Numbered from the stretch's first letter, positions 36,883 to 46,881 are shown. The stretch is 64,000 bases of DNA from Paracoccaceae bacterium (GCA_018222585.1 JAAFAB010000008.1:91502-155501), one strand, 5' to 3'. Notes: generated by a model not told the origin, from the letters alone. Numbers and translations: made by a program.

Positions 36883-38187
36883 ATGCGACAGATCACCTAC
36901 TGCCTGCGCCTGGCACGGCGCTTTCTGCACATGGTGCGGGACGAAGGCTGGGTCAGGACCTGGTCCCACAGCCGGGTATGGCTTGGGCATAGATGGCGCG
37001 GCCGGCACCCCTCCATCGCCCCGGAAGTCACGGGCACCCTGGCATATCAGGGCGCCTGGGATGTTCAGGCGTTCTGGCAGGAAAGTGCCGTGAAATCAGG
37101 CTTTCAGATCGCCTCCCCCCCGGCGCTGATGCAACGCCGGAAGGTCGCGCTGATCGGTGACCTGAACCTCCCGCAGTGCCGCAAGTATCGGGTCGAACAA
37201 CTGGGCGAGATCTTCCAGGAGGCCGGTGTCGACTATATTTTCGCCCATCATGAGGACCTGCCGCGTTGCATGGACATCCTGCAGGATGCCAGCCACCTCA
37301 TGCTCTACCGGCTGCGCAGTTCCCCCACCATCACGCGGCATCTCTACGAGGCCCGGCGCCTGCGTCTGCCCATCCTCTACGATATAGATGATCCGCTGTT
37401 CTCGGTCCCGGCCTATGCGTCCTACGGCAACATGGCAGCTCTGCCGCCGGAGCAGGTGCGCGGTTTCCTCGCCGGCGCGCCCTTCTATGCAGAAGTCATG
37501 AACCTCGCCGATGCGATAAGCGTCTCGACCCCTGCCCTGCAGGACCATGCCCGTGCCTTCACCAACCGTCCGGTCTTTCTGCGCAGGAATTTCGCCGACC
37601 GCACGACCCTCGGGGTGACCCCGCGCCACGGGCCCCGCGACGGGAGCGGGTTCCGCATCTGCTTCGCCAGTGGATCCCACGGCCATGAAGTTGATTTTGC
37701 GGAGATTTCCCCTGACCTTGCGCGTTTTCTCGCCCACGATCCCGCACGCCGTCTCGTCATCCTGGGGCATTTCGACCGCCGCCGCCTGCCCCAGGCGCTG
37801 CGCGGTCAGATTGAGTGCCATCCCTTCGCCGGATACGCCAGCTACCTCGGTCATCTGGCAGGCTGCGACGCGGCCGTCATGCCCCTGGCCGATGACCTGT
37901 TCAACCACTGCAAGAGCGCGGTGCGCGTGATCGACGCAGCCTCGGTCGGTCTGCCCAGCCTGGTTGGCCGCGTCTCCGACATGCAGGCGGTGGTCGAAGA
38001 TGGCGTCACGGGAAGGGTACTGGGGCCAGGCGGCGACTGGGCCGCGGCGCTCGAAGATCTCGCCCGCGCGCCTGGGCTGGCCAGAGAGATGGGCCGTCAG
38101 GCCCGTCAACGCCTGGAACAACGATGGACCGCCCGGCTCGACGCACCGGTCATCGACCCGGCCATGCTGCGTTGGGTCTGCGCATGA
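36883..38187 (+). CDS. Glycosyltransferase, GT4-like
   Basis: 434 residues. N-terminal about 75 residues are basic and poorly conserved. The body contains KVALIGDLNLPQCRKYRVEQ, YDIDDPLFSVPAYASYGN and the C-lobe FRICFASGSHGHEVDFAEI, LAGCDAAVMPLADDLFNHCK and a late VEDGVTGRVL. These features match glycosyltransferase proteins found with capsule or EPS genes. ATG at 36883 chosen for GAAGGA 8 bases upstream; an earlier GTG/ATG is possible. Stop overlaps the next ATG (ATGA). Confidence 0.75.
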   Translation: MRQITYCLRLARRFLHMVRDEGWVRTWSHSRVWLGHRWRGRHPSIAPEVTGTLAYQGAWDVQAFWQESAVKSGFQIASPPALMQRRKVALIGDLNLPQCRKYRVEQLGEIFQEAGVDYIFAHHEDLPRCMDILQDASHLMLYRLRSSPTITRHLYEARRLRLPILYDIDDPLFSVPAYASYGNMAALPPEQVRGFLAGAPFYAEVMNLADAISVSTPALQDHARAFTNRPVFLRRNFADRTTLGVTPRHGPRDGSGFRICFASGSHGHEVDFAEISPDLARFLAHDPARRLVILGHFDRRRLPQALRGQIECHPFAGYASYLGHLAGCDAAVMPLADDLFNHCKSAVRVIDAASVGLPSLVGRVSDMQAVVEDGVTGRVLGPGGDWAAALEDLARAPGLAREMGRQARQRLEQRWTARLDAPVIDPAMLRWVCA

Positions 38188-39443
38188 GCCGACCGCATGT
38201 CCTTGTCGCGAATATCTTCTTCGCGCCCTACACCTATGGCGGCGCCACCATCGTCGCCGAGCAGGTCGCCCGCCAATTGCACGCGCGGCACGGCTGGAAG
38301 GTCAGTGCGCTCTCGGCGGTCAGCCGGCGCGACCTGCCACCCTATGCGCTGCGCAAGCTGCAGTCGGGACCGGTGGCCAGCTATGTGATAAACCTGCCCC
38401 CCCAACGGGCCTACGCCGAAATGTATTCGAATCCCGTGGTGACAGAGAGCGCGGCACGGCTGATACAAGCTCTTGGTCCCGACCTGCTGCACCTGCATTG
38501 CCTGCAGGAACTGGGCGCCGGGCCGATCCGTGCCGCACGGGAAGCCGGCGTGCCGGTGGTCGTGTCCACGCATGACTTCTGGTGGCTTTGCGAACGGCAG
38601 TTCATGGTCACCCCCGACGGGCGCTATTGCGGGCAGGATCCCGTGCGGGTGGACAACTGCCGCGGCTGCGTTCTGGACCATGGCCGCGCCGTTTCACGCT
38701 TCCGCCACCTCTCGGCCGCCCTGACCCAGGCCGACCTGGTCACCTATCCCTCCAGCTTCGCCCGCGACCTGTCGCGCGCATCCGGCCTGGTGGCGCGACG
38801 CGACACGATCTGGCAAAATGGCGTTACCCGACCCGGCCCCGATTTTGCCCAGGCCCAGAGCCGCCGGCGGGCCGCCGGCGGGCCACATGTCTTTGCTTTC
38901 TGCGGCGGCCCGTCGCAGTTGAAAGGCTGGCCGCTGATCCGCGACGCCTTCAGCGGATTTGACCGTGGGGATTTCAAGGTCCTTCTGGTTGACGGCGCGG
39001 CACAGGGGGGATGGTGGGACGGGCTCCAGCTGTCGCGCCTCCCGGGCACCTGGCAGGTGGTTCCGCGCTACCGGCAGGAAGAGATGGACGAATTCTGGGT
39101 CGAGGTCGACACGCTGCTCTTCCCGTCCCAGTGGAAGGAGACCTTCGGACTGACGGTACGCGAGGCCCTCTGTCGCGGCATCCGGGTAATCCAGACCGAC
39201 AGCGGCGGCACCGTGGAACATGAGGGACCCGACCGCGACAGGTTGCTGCGGATCGGCAGCGGGACCGAGGAGATGGTGAAAGCCCTGCACCACGCCCTGA
39301 CCCGCACCGACCCTGCCCCGGCGCCGGTCCGGGTCACCAGCTTCGCGGAGCAGGCGGATGCCTTCGTGCGCCTCACGAGGGACCTTGTCGAGCCGCGCGG
39401 CTGGCCGCTTCATCGCCCCGTGCGGGGCCGCAGGCGGGCCTGA
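38184..39443 (+). CDS. Glycosyltransferase family 4
   Basis: 419 residues. N-lobe NIFFAPYTYGGATIVAEQVA and the LHLHCLQELGAGPI segment; STHDFWWLCERQFMVT with the cysteine motif YCGQDP...NCRGC that could bind zinc. C-lobe FPSQWKETFGLTVREALCRG carries the E-x7-E sugar-nucleotide site, followed by DSGGTVEHEG. Translationally coupled to the upstream glycosyltransferase. Confidence 0.88.
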   Translation: MSRPHVLVANIFFAPYTYGGATIVAEQVARQLHARHGWKVSALSAVSRRDLPPYALRKLQSGPVASYVINLPPQRAYAEMYSNPVVTESAARLIQALGPDLLHLHCLQELGAGPIRAAREAGVPVVVSTHDFWWLCERQFMVTPDGRYCGQDPVRVDNCRGCVLDHGRAVSRFRHLSAALTQADLVTYPSSFARDLSRASGLVARRDTIWQNGVTRPGPDFAQAQSRRRAAGGPHVFAFCGGPSQLKGWPLIRDAFSGFDRGDFKVLLVDGAAQGGWWDGLQLSRLPGTWQVVPRYRQEEMDEFWVEVDTLLFPSQWKETFGLTVREALCRGIRVIQTDSGGTVEHEGPDRDRLLRIGSGTEEMVKALHHALTRTDPAPAPVRVTSFAEQADAFVRLTRDLVEPRGWPLHRPVRGRRRA

Positions 39444-40031
39444 AAGACGCTTGCCTCAGGGCGGTGCGCGGGCTCTCGACGACCGGTCATGCCAAGGGCC
39501 GACAGGCAACCGGGCCGCAACGGCGGCCTGTCCGATCGAAGCTGACGCCGCATCTCACGAGGTCCGGGGCGCGGCCCGATGCTGGCCGCAGGCGACCACA
39601 TCCGATTGACCGATCCCGCTTGAAACGGCAACCGGGGCCCCTAAGGAAAAGCGACCCCAGGGTGGCGGCGCACCGCCCGGGGCCCCTCCCGTCTGCCGCG
39701 CAGGACGACAAGCCGCCTTCGATGACGCGGGCCCCTGATGCGGACCGACGGCGCCCCGGATTGGACCGGCCAATGCCGAAGCGGCGCACCGGTTTACCGC
39801 ACCCGACAGGCCACACAGTCGCAGGCATCGGCATGGCGGACAAACAGCCTGCCTGCTCCGGCAGGTCAGGCAAGCCCACGGGGCGCATGGACCCTCCATT
39901 CCCCCTGGCAAAGGGAGGTAACCCACGGCCGCGGGCCCGCCGCAGCGCTGGCGCGAGAGACACCAAGAGGGGAACCAGAGGCCGACCGGATCAGGTGCCA
40001 ACCGGGACCCGTCGCGCCATGTCCGCCGATC
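39444..40031. other. Gene-free stretch between glycosyltransferase and sulfotransferase genes
   Basis: 588 bases with no convincing gene. Frames are Arg/Pro/Gly-rich and lack motifs or good ribosome sites. No strong hairpin or repeat was found by eye. It may hold promoters, or be eroded coding DNA. Confidence 0.4.
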
Positions 40032-40907
40032 CTAGCGATGCCAGCTTTCCGGCACCGTCAACCCACAGGCTTCGACTTCGGAGATGATCCGCGCCACGTC
40101 AGAGGCGACCAGCTCAGGGAAGAAACCGGGCATGGGGATCGAGGCGGAGGCGTTGACCTGACGGTTCACCAGCGCATCGGGATAGTCGACATGATCCAGC
40201 CCCAGAAAATCCTCGATCCGGTGCAGCATGGCGCGCGGCTCGGCACGCATTTCTTCGTAGAACAGCGGCAGGAGATCGCCCTGCGGCAACCCCGCCCGCA
40301 TCCGCCGCAGCGCCGCCCCGTATTCCGCGTTCGACCAGATGAAATCCCGACGCATGAAGGCTTCCAGCTGCGGCGGGGACCAGTCCTGCAGCCGCTCGAT
40401 CTGGCCGGTGACCTGAAGATGGAACTTCACATGGCTCCACAGACGTCTGACCGGATGGCGCATCGTGTAGAGCACCCGTAGCCGGCTGCAGCTGGCGCGA
40501 ATGCGCGGCCAGGCGTGTTGTGGCAGATGCGCATAGAGGTTCGAGAAATCGCAGGCATAGAGCTCCCCCCGGGGGCGGGTAAAGAGACCGCGATACCAAA
40601 GGTCATCGACCGGACGCGACAGATAGGCGGCCACCCAGTGCAGGTTGTGGCGTACCCGTTCGGGGTTGGCCCGCTCGGGGTCGAAGCCTTCGAGATAGCG
40701 GTCCTTCGCGAGGCGCAGACGGACCGGGTCGGCAAGCTGGCGGTCATCGACGTAGCGATGATAGAAGTAATGCAGTTCCTTCTCGGGGGTGAAATGCAGC
40801 TGCGGATGACGTTCCAGCACCGAATAGAGCCAGGTAGTGCCCGCCTTCATCGCCCCGGCGCTGAGAAAGAGATGACCGAAGAGTGACGGTGGAGCCTGCC
40901 CGGCCAT
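40032..40907 (-). CDS. PAPS-dependent sulfotransferase
   Basis: 291 residues. 5'-phosphosulfate loop FLSAGAMKAGTTWLYSVLE at the N-terminus and the 3'-phosphate motif YTMRHPVRRLWSHVKFHL are in the expected positions. Resembles cytosolic/Golgi-type sulfotransferases and bacterial heparan-like enzymes. Adjacent glycosyltransferase genes suggest that it adds sulfate to a surface polysaccharide or glycolipid; the acceptor is inference. Confidence 0.87.
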   Translation of the reverse strand: MAGQAPPSLFGHLFLSAGAMKAGTTWLYSVLERHPQLHFTPEKELHYFYHRYVDDRQLADPVRLRLAKDRYLEGFDPERANPERVRHNLHWVAAYLSRPVDDLWYRGLFTRPRGELYACDFSNLYAHLPQHAWPRIRASCSRLRVLYTMRHPVRRLWSHVKFHLQVTGQIERLQDWSPPQLEAFMRRDFIWSNAEYGAALRRMRAGLPQGDLLPLFYEEMRAEPRAMLHRIEDFLGLDHVDYPDALVNRQVNASASIPMPGFFPELVASDVARIISEVEACGLTVPESWHR

Positions 40908-40966
40908 GGTGCCTCCTGACGTTCTGACAGGCGCAGGGTAGCGGCAGAGCCCTGAATCAATCGTTA

Positions 40967-43579
40967 TCAGAACAGGAAGTCGCCCTCGTCCAGGTCGGCG
41001 AGCGAGACACCCTGCAGCAGGATCTGGTCTCCGCCCGTGCCGGCGATCAGCACCGCGCCGCCGACATCGAAGGCATGGTTCGCCATCAGGTCGGCGAAGT
41101 CGCGGATCTCGGAAACGCCGGACAGGTCGATCTTTTCCAGGTCGTTCAGCGCGTCGAAGTCACCGATCGTGTCGTCGCCGAATCCGTCGGCGAAGACGAA
41201 GAGATCGGCGTTGAAATTGCCCCGCATCAGATCGTCCCCGCCGCCGCCGTGGATCACGTCGAAGCCCGCGCCCCCGGCCAGAAGGTCATCCCCGGAGCCG
41301 CCGAAAAGCGTGTCGTTGCCACCGCCGGCCCAGATCCTGTCATTCTGCGCACCGCCATAGAGCAGGTCCTCGCCCGCCTCGCCGAAAAGCGCGTCGGTGC
41401 CGGTGCCGCCAAGGGCGGTGTCGTCGCCCTCGCCGGTGAACAGCCGGTCGAAGCCCGCGTCCCCCTGCAGCAGGTCCCGCCCCGTTCCACCGTAGAGATT
41501 GTCCGCCTGGTTGCCACCATAGAGGCTGTCCTCTCCGGAGCCGCCTTCGAGATAGTCGAAGCCCCCGTCGCCGAACAGCAGGTCGTCGCCGGCATCGCCA
41601 TGCAGGCGGTCCTCGTGGATGCCGCCCCGGATCACGTCGCCGTCCTCTCCGCCATAGAGGCGGTCGTTCTGGTCGCCGCCGATCATCCGGTCCGTGCCGG
41701 CGCCCCCGTAGAGGTTGTCCTGGCCGCCCTCGCCCAGCATCCGGTCGTCGCCCGCCTCGCCATGGAGCCGGTCGCTCTGGCCGCCGCCGTTGATGAAATC
41801 GCCCCCCGCGCCGCCATGCAGGGTGTCGAAACCGGCGTCTCCGGTCAGGATGTCCATGCCATCGCCGCCTTCGACCAGGTCGTTGCCATTGCCGGCGTGG
41901 ATCCGGTCGTTGCCGCCGTCGCCGTAGATCCGGTCTGCCCCGTCGCCGCCATACAGCTCGTCCGCCGCGCCCATGCCGCGGATCGTGTCGTCGGCCCCGT
42001 CACCCTGCAGCCGGTCCGCGCGTTCGCTGCCCTGCAGGTAGCGGCCGACCTCGCTCTGCACGTAGCTGTCCAGCGACAGGCGGGACAGCATGTAGAGCAG
42101 GTCCGAGCCGAAATCGGAAGCCGCCAGCGGCTTCCCGTTCGCGGTGCGGATCTGGATCACCTCATCGCCGACATGGAACTCTCCGCCCCATTCCCGGCTG
42201 ACGAAGAGCAGACGCGAGGGGTCGCTGTGATGGGTGATCCGCGACAGGTCCAGCCGGTCCACCCCCAGTTCGAAATCGGCGATCACGTCGATCTCTCCGT
42301 CGGCGGAAAGCGCGAAGATATCCGCGCCGGCGCCACCGGTGAGCGTATCGGCGCCACTGCCGTCGACGAGGATATCCGCCCCGGCGCCGCCAAGGAGCGC
42401 GTCATCGCCGCCGCCGCCCGTCAGCGCATCGTCCCGGTCGCTGCCGGTCAGCCGGTCGGCCCCCGCCGTGCCGCCCCGCGCCACGCCCTGCCGCGACAGG
42501 TCGACCTCGGTCCGGGTGATCCCCGCTTCGCCTTCGCCCGCTGCGAAGATGCGCAGCACGTCGCCCGACACCGCGGTGGCGATGGCGGTAATGTTGGAGA
42601 GGCTGAGGTCGGTGCGATCCTCGATGGTGCAGTGGTGGAACAACTCCCCGTTGGGCAGCAGCTCGAACAGCGACAACCCGTCGTCAGAGCCACCGACCAG
42701 CACGTAGGCGCGTCCGCCCACCGTGACGGTCTCCAGCGTGGTGAGGTTCCGGAAACGGGTCGAGAGGTCGTCGATCACATGGTCTGTCGGGGTGACGCCG
42801 CCATCGGCCCCGAGCCGCATCACGGTCAGCGAATCCGACCCGGCGGCGGCCAGCACCAGGAAGGTGGCCCCGCCCGAGGTGACCTCGGCCACCGCCGTCG
42901 GTGCGTCGATCCAGATGCCGTTGGCGGCACCGACATCGGCGGTGCGTGTCAGGCCGCCGTCCTCGTCGACGCGATAGACGCTCAGCATGTCGCCGGTGGC
43001 ATAGGTGGCGACCACGAAGTCCTGCCCGCCGGCGCTGACCATCAGCAGATCGCTTTCCGCATGTCCCGCCCCGGCACCGCTGCGGCCGACCTCGGTGACG
43101 GTGATCCGGCCCAGCGAGAAATCCAGCCGCACCAGCCCGCCGCCCGCCACCGCGCCGTAACCCCAGGAGGCGCCATCGTCCGCCGCGCGCACCTCGACCT
43201 CGGTCAGCCGGCCCGGGCTGAAGCCCTCGGCGGTGAAGTCCGTGCCCCAGGTCAGGATGCCGCTGTCCTGCTGCTGCCAGGTCTCCAGCCGGTCGCCTGC
43301 CAGGCCGACAACCGAGAGCAGCACCTTGCCGCCGACCTCGATCAGTTCCAGCTCGGGCACGGTGAGTTGCAGAAGATTTTCCGAGAGTCCCTCGGTTTCC
43401 ACCAGTTTCGGCGCCCCCTCCCCGACTGCGTAGACCGAGACCCCGCCCCCGGCCCGGGTGAGCGAGTAGAGATGCGTGCCGCCCTCGGTCTCGGACACCA
43501 GGAGATCGGTAATCCCCCAGCTGCGACCGCTGCCGGAAACATCAAGCAAGCCACTGTTTTCGAAACGCAATTCCCACAC
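40967..43579 (-). CDS. RTX calcium-binding repeat protein, secreted
   Basis: 870 residues, no signal peptide. N-terminal about 360 residues have repeated beta-propeller-like blades (LYSLTRAGGGVSVYAVGEG; VYRVDEDGGLTRTADVG). RTX nonapeptides (GGxGxDxLx) occupy about 375-440 and 510-790, many of them. The C-terminal 80 residues (FVFADGFGDDTIGDFD, FADLMANHA, LQGVSLADLDEGDFLF) form the type I secretion signal module. Exported by a type I secretion system that is not in the window. Function of the propeller part unknown; adhesin or enzyme. Confidence 0.88.
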   Translation of the reverse strand: MWELRFENSGLLDVSGSGRSWGITDLLVSETEGGTHLYSLTRAGGGVSVYAVGEGAPKLVETEGLSENLLQLTVPELELIEVGGKVLLSVVGLAGDRLETWQQQDSGILTWGTDFTAEGFSPGRLTEVEVRAADDGASWGYGAVAGGGLVRLDFSLGRITVTEVGRSGAGAGHAESDLLMVSAGGQDFVVATYATGDMLSVYRVDEDGGLTRTADVGAANGIWIDAPTAVAEVTSGGATFLVLAAAGSDSLTVMRLGADGGVTPTDHVIDDLSTRFRNLTTLETVTVGGRAYVLVGGSDDGLSLFELLPNGELFHHCTIEDRTDLSLSNITAIATAVSGDVLRIFAAGEGEAGITRTEVDLSRQGVARGGTAGADRLTGSDRDDALTGGGGDDALLGGAGADILVDGSGADTLTGGAGADIFALSADGEIDVIADFELGVDRLDLSRITHHSDPSRLLFVSREWGGEFHVGDEVIQIRTANGKPLAASDFGSDLLYMLSRLSLDSYVQSEVGRYLQGSERADRLQGDGADDTIRGMGAADELYGGDGADRIYGDGGNDRIHAGNGNDLVEGGDGMDILTGDAGFDTLHGGAGGDFINGGGQSDRLHGEAGDDRMLGEGGQDNLYGGAGTDRMIGGDQNDRLYGGEDGDVIRGGIHEDRLHGDAGDDLLFGDGGFDYLEGGSGEDSLYGGNQADNLYGGTGRDLLQGDAGFDRLFTGEGDDTALGGTGTDALFGEAGEDLLYGGAQNDRIWAGGGNDTLFGGSGDDLLAGGAGFDVIHGGGGDDLMRGNFNADLFVFADGFGDDTIGDFDALNDLEKIDLSGVSEIRDFADLMANHAFDVGGAVLIAGTGGDQILLQGVSLADLDEGDFLF

Positions 43580-43839
43580 CCCTCACCCCGGGCGCGCGTC
43601 GCGATTCAGACGCGCGAACACCCGGGAAGACTGGCCGCGAAATGCGGTCCGCTGGCGGAGCGGAGCATGGCGAAATCTGGGCTCTTGGCCCGGTTTCGGC
43701 TCAAATCCCGCCGAAAGTTCCGAAAGGGTTAACCAAGCCGATAAAGGGCTTCGGATTGAGCGGCGCGGCGTTAACGGCCCCGTTTACCGCTGTGCCCCTA
43801 AGCCGGTGCTGCAGGACCCAGACGCATCCGGAGAAGCCA
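43580..43839. promoter_or_regulatory. Divergent promoter region of the two RTX genes
   Basis: 260 bases between two divergent RTX starts, relatively AT-rich around 43700-43750. Candidate shared regulatory region; no clear operator was found by eye. Confidence 0.4.
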
Positions 43840-46800
43840 ATGCCACAGCGCCCAGAGACACAGCCCTCGTCCAAGACCCTCCTGGCCCCCTCGGACACCG
43901 GACCGCGCAACATCGGCCTCGGCGGCGGCGGCCTGCAGCCCGAGATGCCCGGGACGGGTGCGGTCCCCGTGGCGCCGGGCCCGGCGGACCCCGGCAGCAA
44001 CCCTCTCTATGGCTCGCAATGGCACTTCGGCCTGATCGGTGACATCGCCTCTGTCTGGGCCGACTACAGCGGCGCCGGCATCTCCGTCGGGGTCTACGAC
44101 GACGGCGTCGAAGCCGGGCACGAGGACCTGTCGGGCAACTATGACGCCGCGAAGGAGCTGGGTACGGTGGATGCGGTGCCGAACGGCAGCGGCGACGGGC
44201 ATGGCACCTCGGTGTCCGGCATCATCGCCGGCACCGACAACAGCCTGGGCGGCGTCGGCGTGGCCTATGGGGCCAGCCTGACCGGGGTCGACTACCTCAA
44301 TGACGCCTTCACCCTCAGCTACGCCGAATACCTCGACGTCCTCGGGGAAATGGCCCGCTTCGACGTGACCAACAATTCCTGGGGGTCGATGCCCAGTTTC
44401 GCCGAGTACACCGATATCGGCGAACCGACCCAGCAGGCAGGGCTTGAGCGCGCGGCCCTCGAGGGGGCGGTCGCCACCGGCCGCGGGGGGCTGGGCACGA
44501 TCATCACCAAGGCGGCGGGCAACTACGCCAATGACGGCGCCGCCGAAGACCTCGGGGTATACGGCAACGCCCATGGCGACGGGCTGAACAACCTGCACGA
44601 GATCATCACGGTGGCGGCCACCGGCTCCACCGGCTACGTGACGTCCTATTCCAACTTCGGCCATGCGCTGCTGATCGCCGCGCCGGCGGCCTCGGTCACC
44701 ACCGATCGCAGCGGCGCGGCGGGCTATTCCGGGGGCGCCTATACCACCGGTTTCGGCGGCACCTCTGCCGCCACGCCGGTGGTCTCGGGCGTGGTCGCGC
44801 TGATGCTGGAGGCAAATCCCGACCTGCACTGGACCGACGTGCAGAACATCCTCGCCGCCTCCGCCGCGCAGACCGGGTCCGCCTACGGCACCGCGTCCAG
44901 CGGCTATGAGCGTTCTGCCTGGGGCGCCAATGGCGCCGAGACCTGGAACGGGGGCGGCATGAGCTACTCGGCCAGCTACGGATATGGCATGATCGACGCC
45001 TTCGCCGCCGTCCGCATGGCCGAGATCTGGATCCGGATCCACCCCGAGACCGGCGACAAGCTGGTCAGCCGCAGTGCCGCGACCACCAACGGCGTCAGCA
45101 TTGCCGACCAGGCCGTGACCGAAATCAGCGTGACCCTGGACGATGACCGGATGATCATCGACCACCTCTATGTCACCGTCGACTACCAGCACAGCTGGGA
45201 TTCCGACCTGACGCTCTCGCTGATCACTCCCGACGGCGCAGAGATCATCCTGAAGCACCAGGAAGGCTACGGCGCCTACAGCGAGGACTGGACCTATGGC
45301 ATCGCCTCGCTGCGGGGCATGTCCGACGGCGGCACCTGGACCCTGCGGGTGACCGACAGCGTGGCCCAGGACAGCGGCCTGCTGCGCGGGGTCACCCTGG
45401 ATTTCGAGGGGCGGGAGATCGGCCAGGGCGACCGGGTCGTGACCTTCACCGACGATTTCCTCGTCCTCGCCGGGGCAGAGCCCGAGCGGCGCTCGATCGA
45501 CCTGTCCCCTGCCGACAAGCACTGGATCAATGCCGTCGCGGTCAGCGGCGCCACCGAGGTAATCCTGGGGGCGCAATCGGCCAGCCTGGGCGTTGACGGG
45601 ACCCACTGGGCGACGATGAACACGGCAATGCACGCGGTCGCGACGGGCGATGGTGACGATACGATCCGGGTCGACGAGGAGGATCGCCTGCTGACCGCCG
45701 ACCGTCATTGGCTCTACGGCGGCCGGGGCGACGATGTCATCACCGGCGGCACGGAGTCCGACCATATCGAGGGCGGCGCGGGCAACGACACGATCCAGGA
45801 CGGCGGCCGGATCGAAGGCGGCAGCCCGGAGCGCGCGAATGACAGCCTATTCGGCGGCAGTGGCGATGATGTCATCCAGGCGGTGTGGAATGCCTGGGGT
45901 GTCCTGATCCATGGCGGCGACGGCAACGACACGCTGGAGGGGGGCCATACCATCGCCGGCGGCAATGGTGACGACGTGATCTCGGGCGCGCGCTTCGCAA
46001 CCGGGGATGCGGGTTTCGACACCATCCACGGGACGGAGTGGTCCGACCAGCTGAACGGTGGTGCCAATGCAGACGACCTCTACGGCGGCTCGGGGGATGA
46101 CAGCCTGTACGGCGAACTGGGCACCGACCACCTGCACGGCGGCCAGGACGACGACATGCTCTGGGGCAATGCCAGCAACGACTACCTCTATGGAGAGAGC
46201 GGCGACGACCTGTTGTTCGGCGGGACCGAACAGGACCGCGTCTACGGCGGCGGCGGCAGCGACACACTGCACGGCGAGGGCGGTTTCGACCGGCTCGAGG
46301 GCGGCTCCGGGGACGACTTCCTCTTCGGAGGCCAGCAGGCCGACAACCTCTTCGGCGAGGCGGGCAACGATTCTCTGGAGGGCGGACAGGGCCTTGACCG
46401 GCTGTTCGGCGGTGCCGGCGCGGACACCCTGAACGGCGGCACCACCGGCGACGGCCTGTTCGGAGGATCAGGCGACGACATCCTCCATTCCGGCAGCGGC
46501 GATGACAGGATCTTCGGCGGGCAGGGGAACGACCTGGTGCAGTCCGGCGCGGGCGATGACACGATCTACGCCAACGCCGGTTTCGACACGATCCTCAGCA
46601 ACACCGGCAATGACCAGATATACGGCGGCTTCAACGCCGACACCTTCCTGTTCTCCGGGGCCTTCGGAGACGACACCATCCGCGACTTCGATGCCGACAA
46701 CAGCCTCGAGAAGATACAGTTCGTCACGTCCTCGCCGATTAGCGATTTCGCCGATCTCATGGCGAATCACGCCAGCCAGCTGGGCAGTGACGTTGTGATC

Positions 46801-46881
46801 CAGGACGGCCATGGCAACAGCATCACCCTTTCCGGGATCTCCCTGGCCAGCCTGGACGAAAGTGACTTCGCCTGGGCCTAG
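43840..46881 (+). CDS. Kexin/subtilisin-like serine protease with P domain and RTX repeats
   Basis: 1013 residues. S8 peptidase with all catalytic residues: Asp87 (GVYDDGVE), His121 (GHGTSVSG), oxyanion Asn228 (AAGNYAND) and Ser309 (GGTSAATPVVSG). A proprotein-convertase-like P domain (about 420-525; IDHLYVTVDYQHSWDSDLTL; GTWTLRVTDSVAQDSG) follows, then GGxGxDxLx RTX repeats (about 600-930). C-terminal module FLFSGAFGDDTIRDFDADN with FADLMANHA closely matches the divergent RTX protein. ATG at 43840 chosen; in-frame starts upstream give a non-conserved extension. Secretion by a type I system is expected. Confidence 0.92.
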   Translation: MPQRPETQPSSKTLLAPSDTGPRNIGLGGGGLQPEMPGTGAVPVAPGPADPGSNPLYGSQWHFGLIGDIASVWADYSGAGISVGVYDDGVEAGHEDLSGNYDAAKELGTVDAVPNGSGDGHGTSVSGIIAGTDNSLGGVGVAYGASLTGVDYLNDAFTLSYAEYLDVLGEMARFDVTNNSWGSMPSFAEYTDIGEPTQQAGLERAALEGAVATGRGGLGTIITKAAGNYANDGAAEDLGVYGNAHGDGLNNLHEIITVAATGSTGYVTSYSNFGHALLIAAPAASVTTDRSGAAGYSGGAYTTGFGGTSAATPVVSGVVALMLEANPDLHWTDVQNILAASAAQTGSAYGTASSGYERSAWGANGAETWNGGGMSYSASYGYGMIDAFAAVRMAEIWIRIHPETGDKLVSRSAATTNGVSIADQAVTEISVTLDDDRMIIDHLYVTVDYQHSWDSDLTLSLITPDGAEIILKHQEGYGAYSEDWTYGIASLRGMSDGGTWTLRVTDSVAQDSGLLRGVTLDFEGREIGQGDRVVTFTDDFLVLAGAEPERRSIDLSPADKHWINAVAVSGATEVILGAQSASLGVDGTHWATMNTAMHAVATGDGDDTIRVDEEDRLLTADRHWLYGGRGDDVITGGTESDHIEGGAGNDTIQDGGRIEGGSPERANDSLFGGSGDDVIQAVWNAWGVLIHGGDGNDTLEGGHTIAGGNGDDVISGARFATGDAGFDTIHGTEWSDQLNGGANADDLYGGSGDDSLYGELGTDHLHGGQDDDMLWGNASNDYLYGESGDDLLFGGTEQDRVYGGGGSDTLHGEGGFDRLEGGSGDDFLFGGQQADNLFGEAGNDSLEGGQGLDRLFGGAGADTLNGGTTGDGLFGGSGDDILHSGSGDDRIFGGQGNDLVQSGAGDDTIYANAGFDTILSNTGNDQIYGGFNADTFLFSGAFGDDTIRDFDADNSLEKIQFVTSSPISDFADLMANHASQLGSDVVIQDGHGNSITLSGISLASLDESDFAWA

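Noticed and set aside
39464..40087. Open frames in the gap between glycosyltransferase and sulfotransferase
   Set aside because: No ribosome sites or motifs; Arg/Pro/Gly composition suggests non-coding DNA.
41250..42000. Repeat-rich DNA in the RTX gene considered as CRISPR or satellite
   Set aside because: Repeats are degenerate nonapeptide codons within a single open frame.
41075..43732. An 885-codon plus-strand frame opposite the RTX gene
   Set aside because: Low-complexity mirror of the RTX repeats (Val, Ala, Gln rich).
43798..45765. A 655-codon minus-strand frame opposite the protease
   Set aside because: Antisense to S8 domain with complete catalytic residues.
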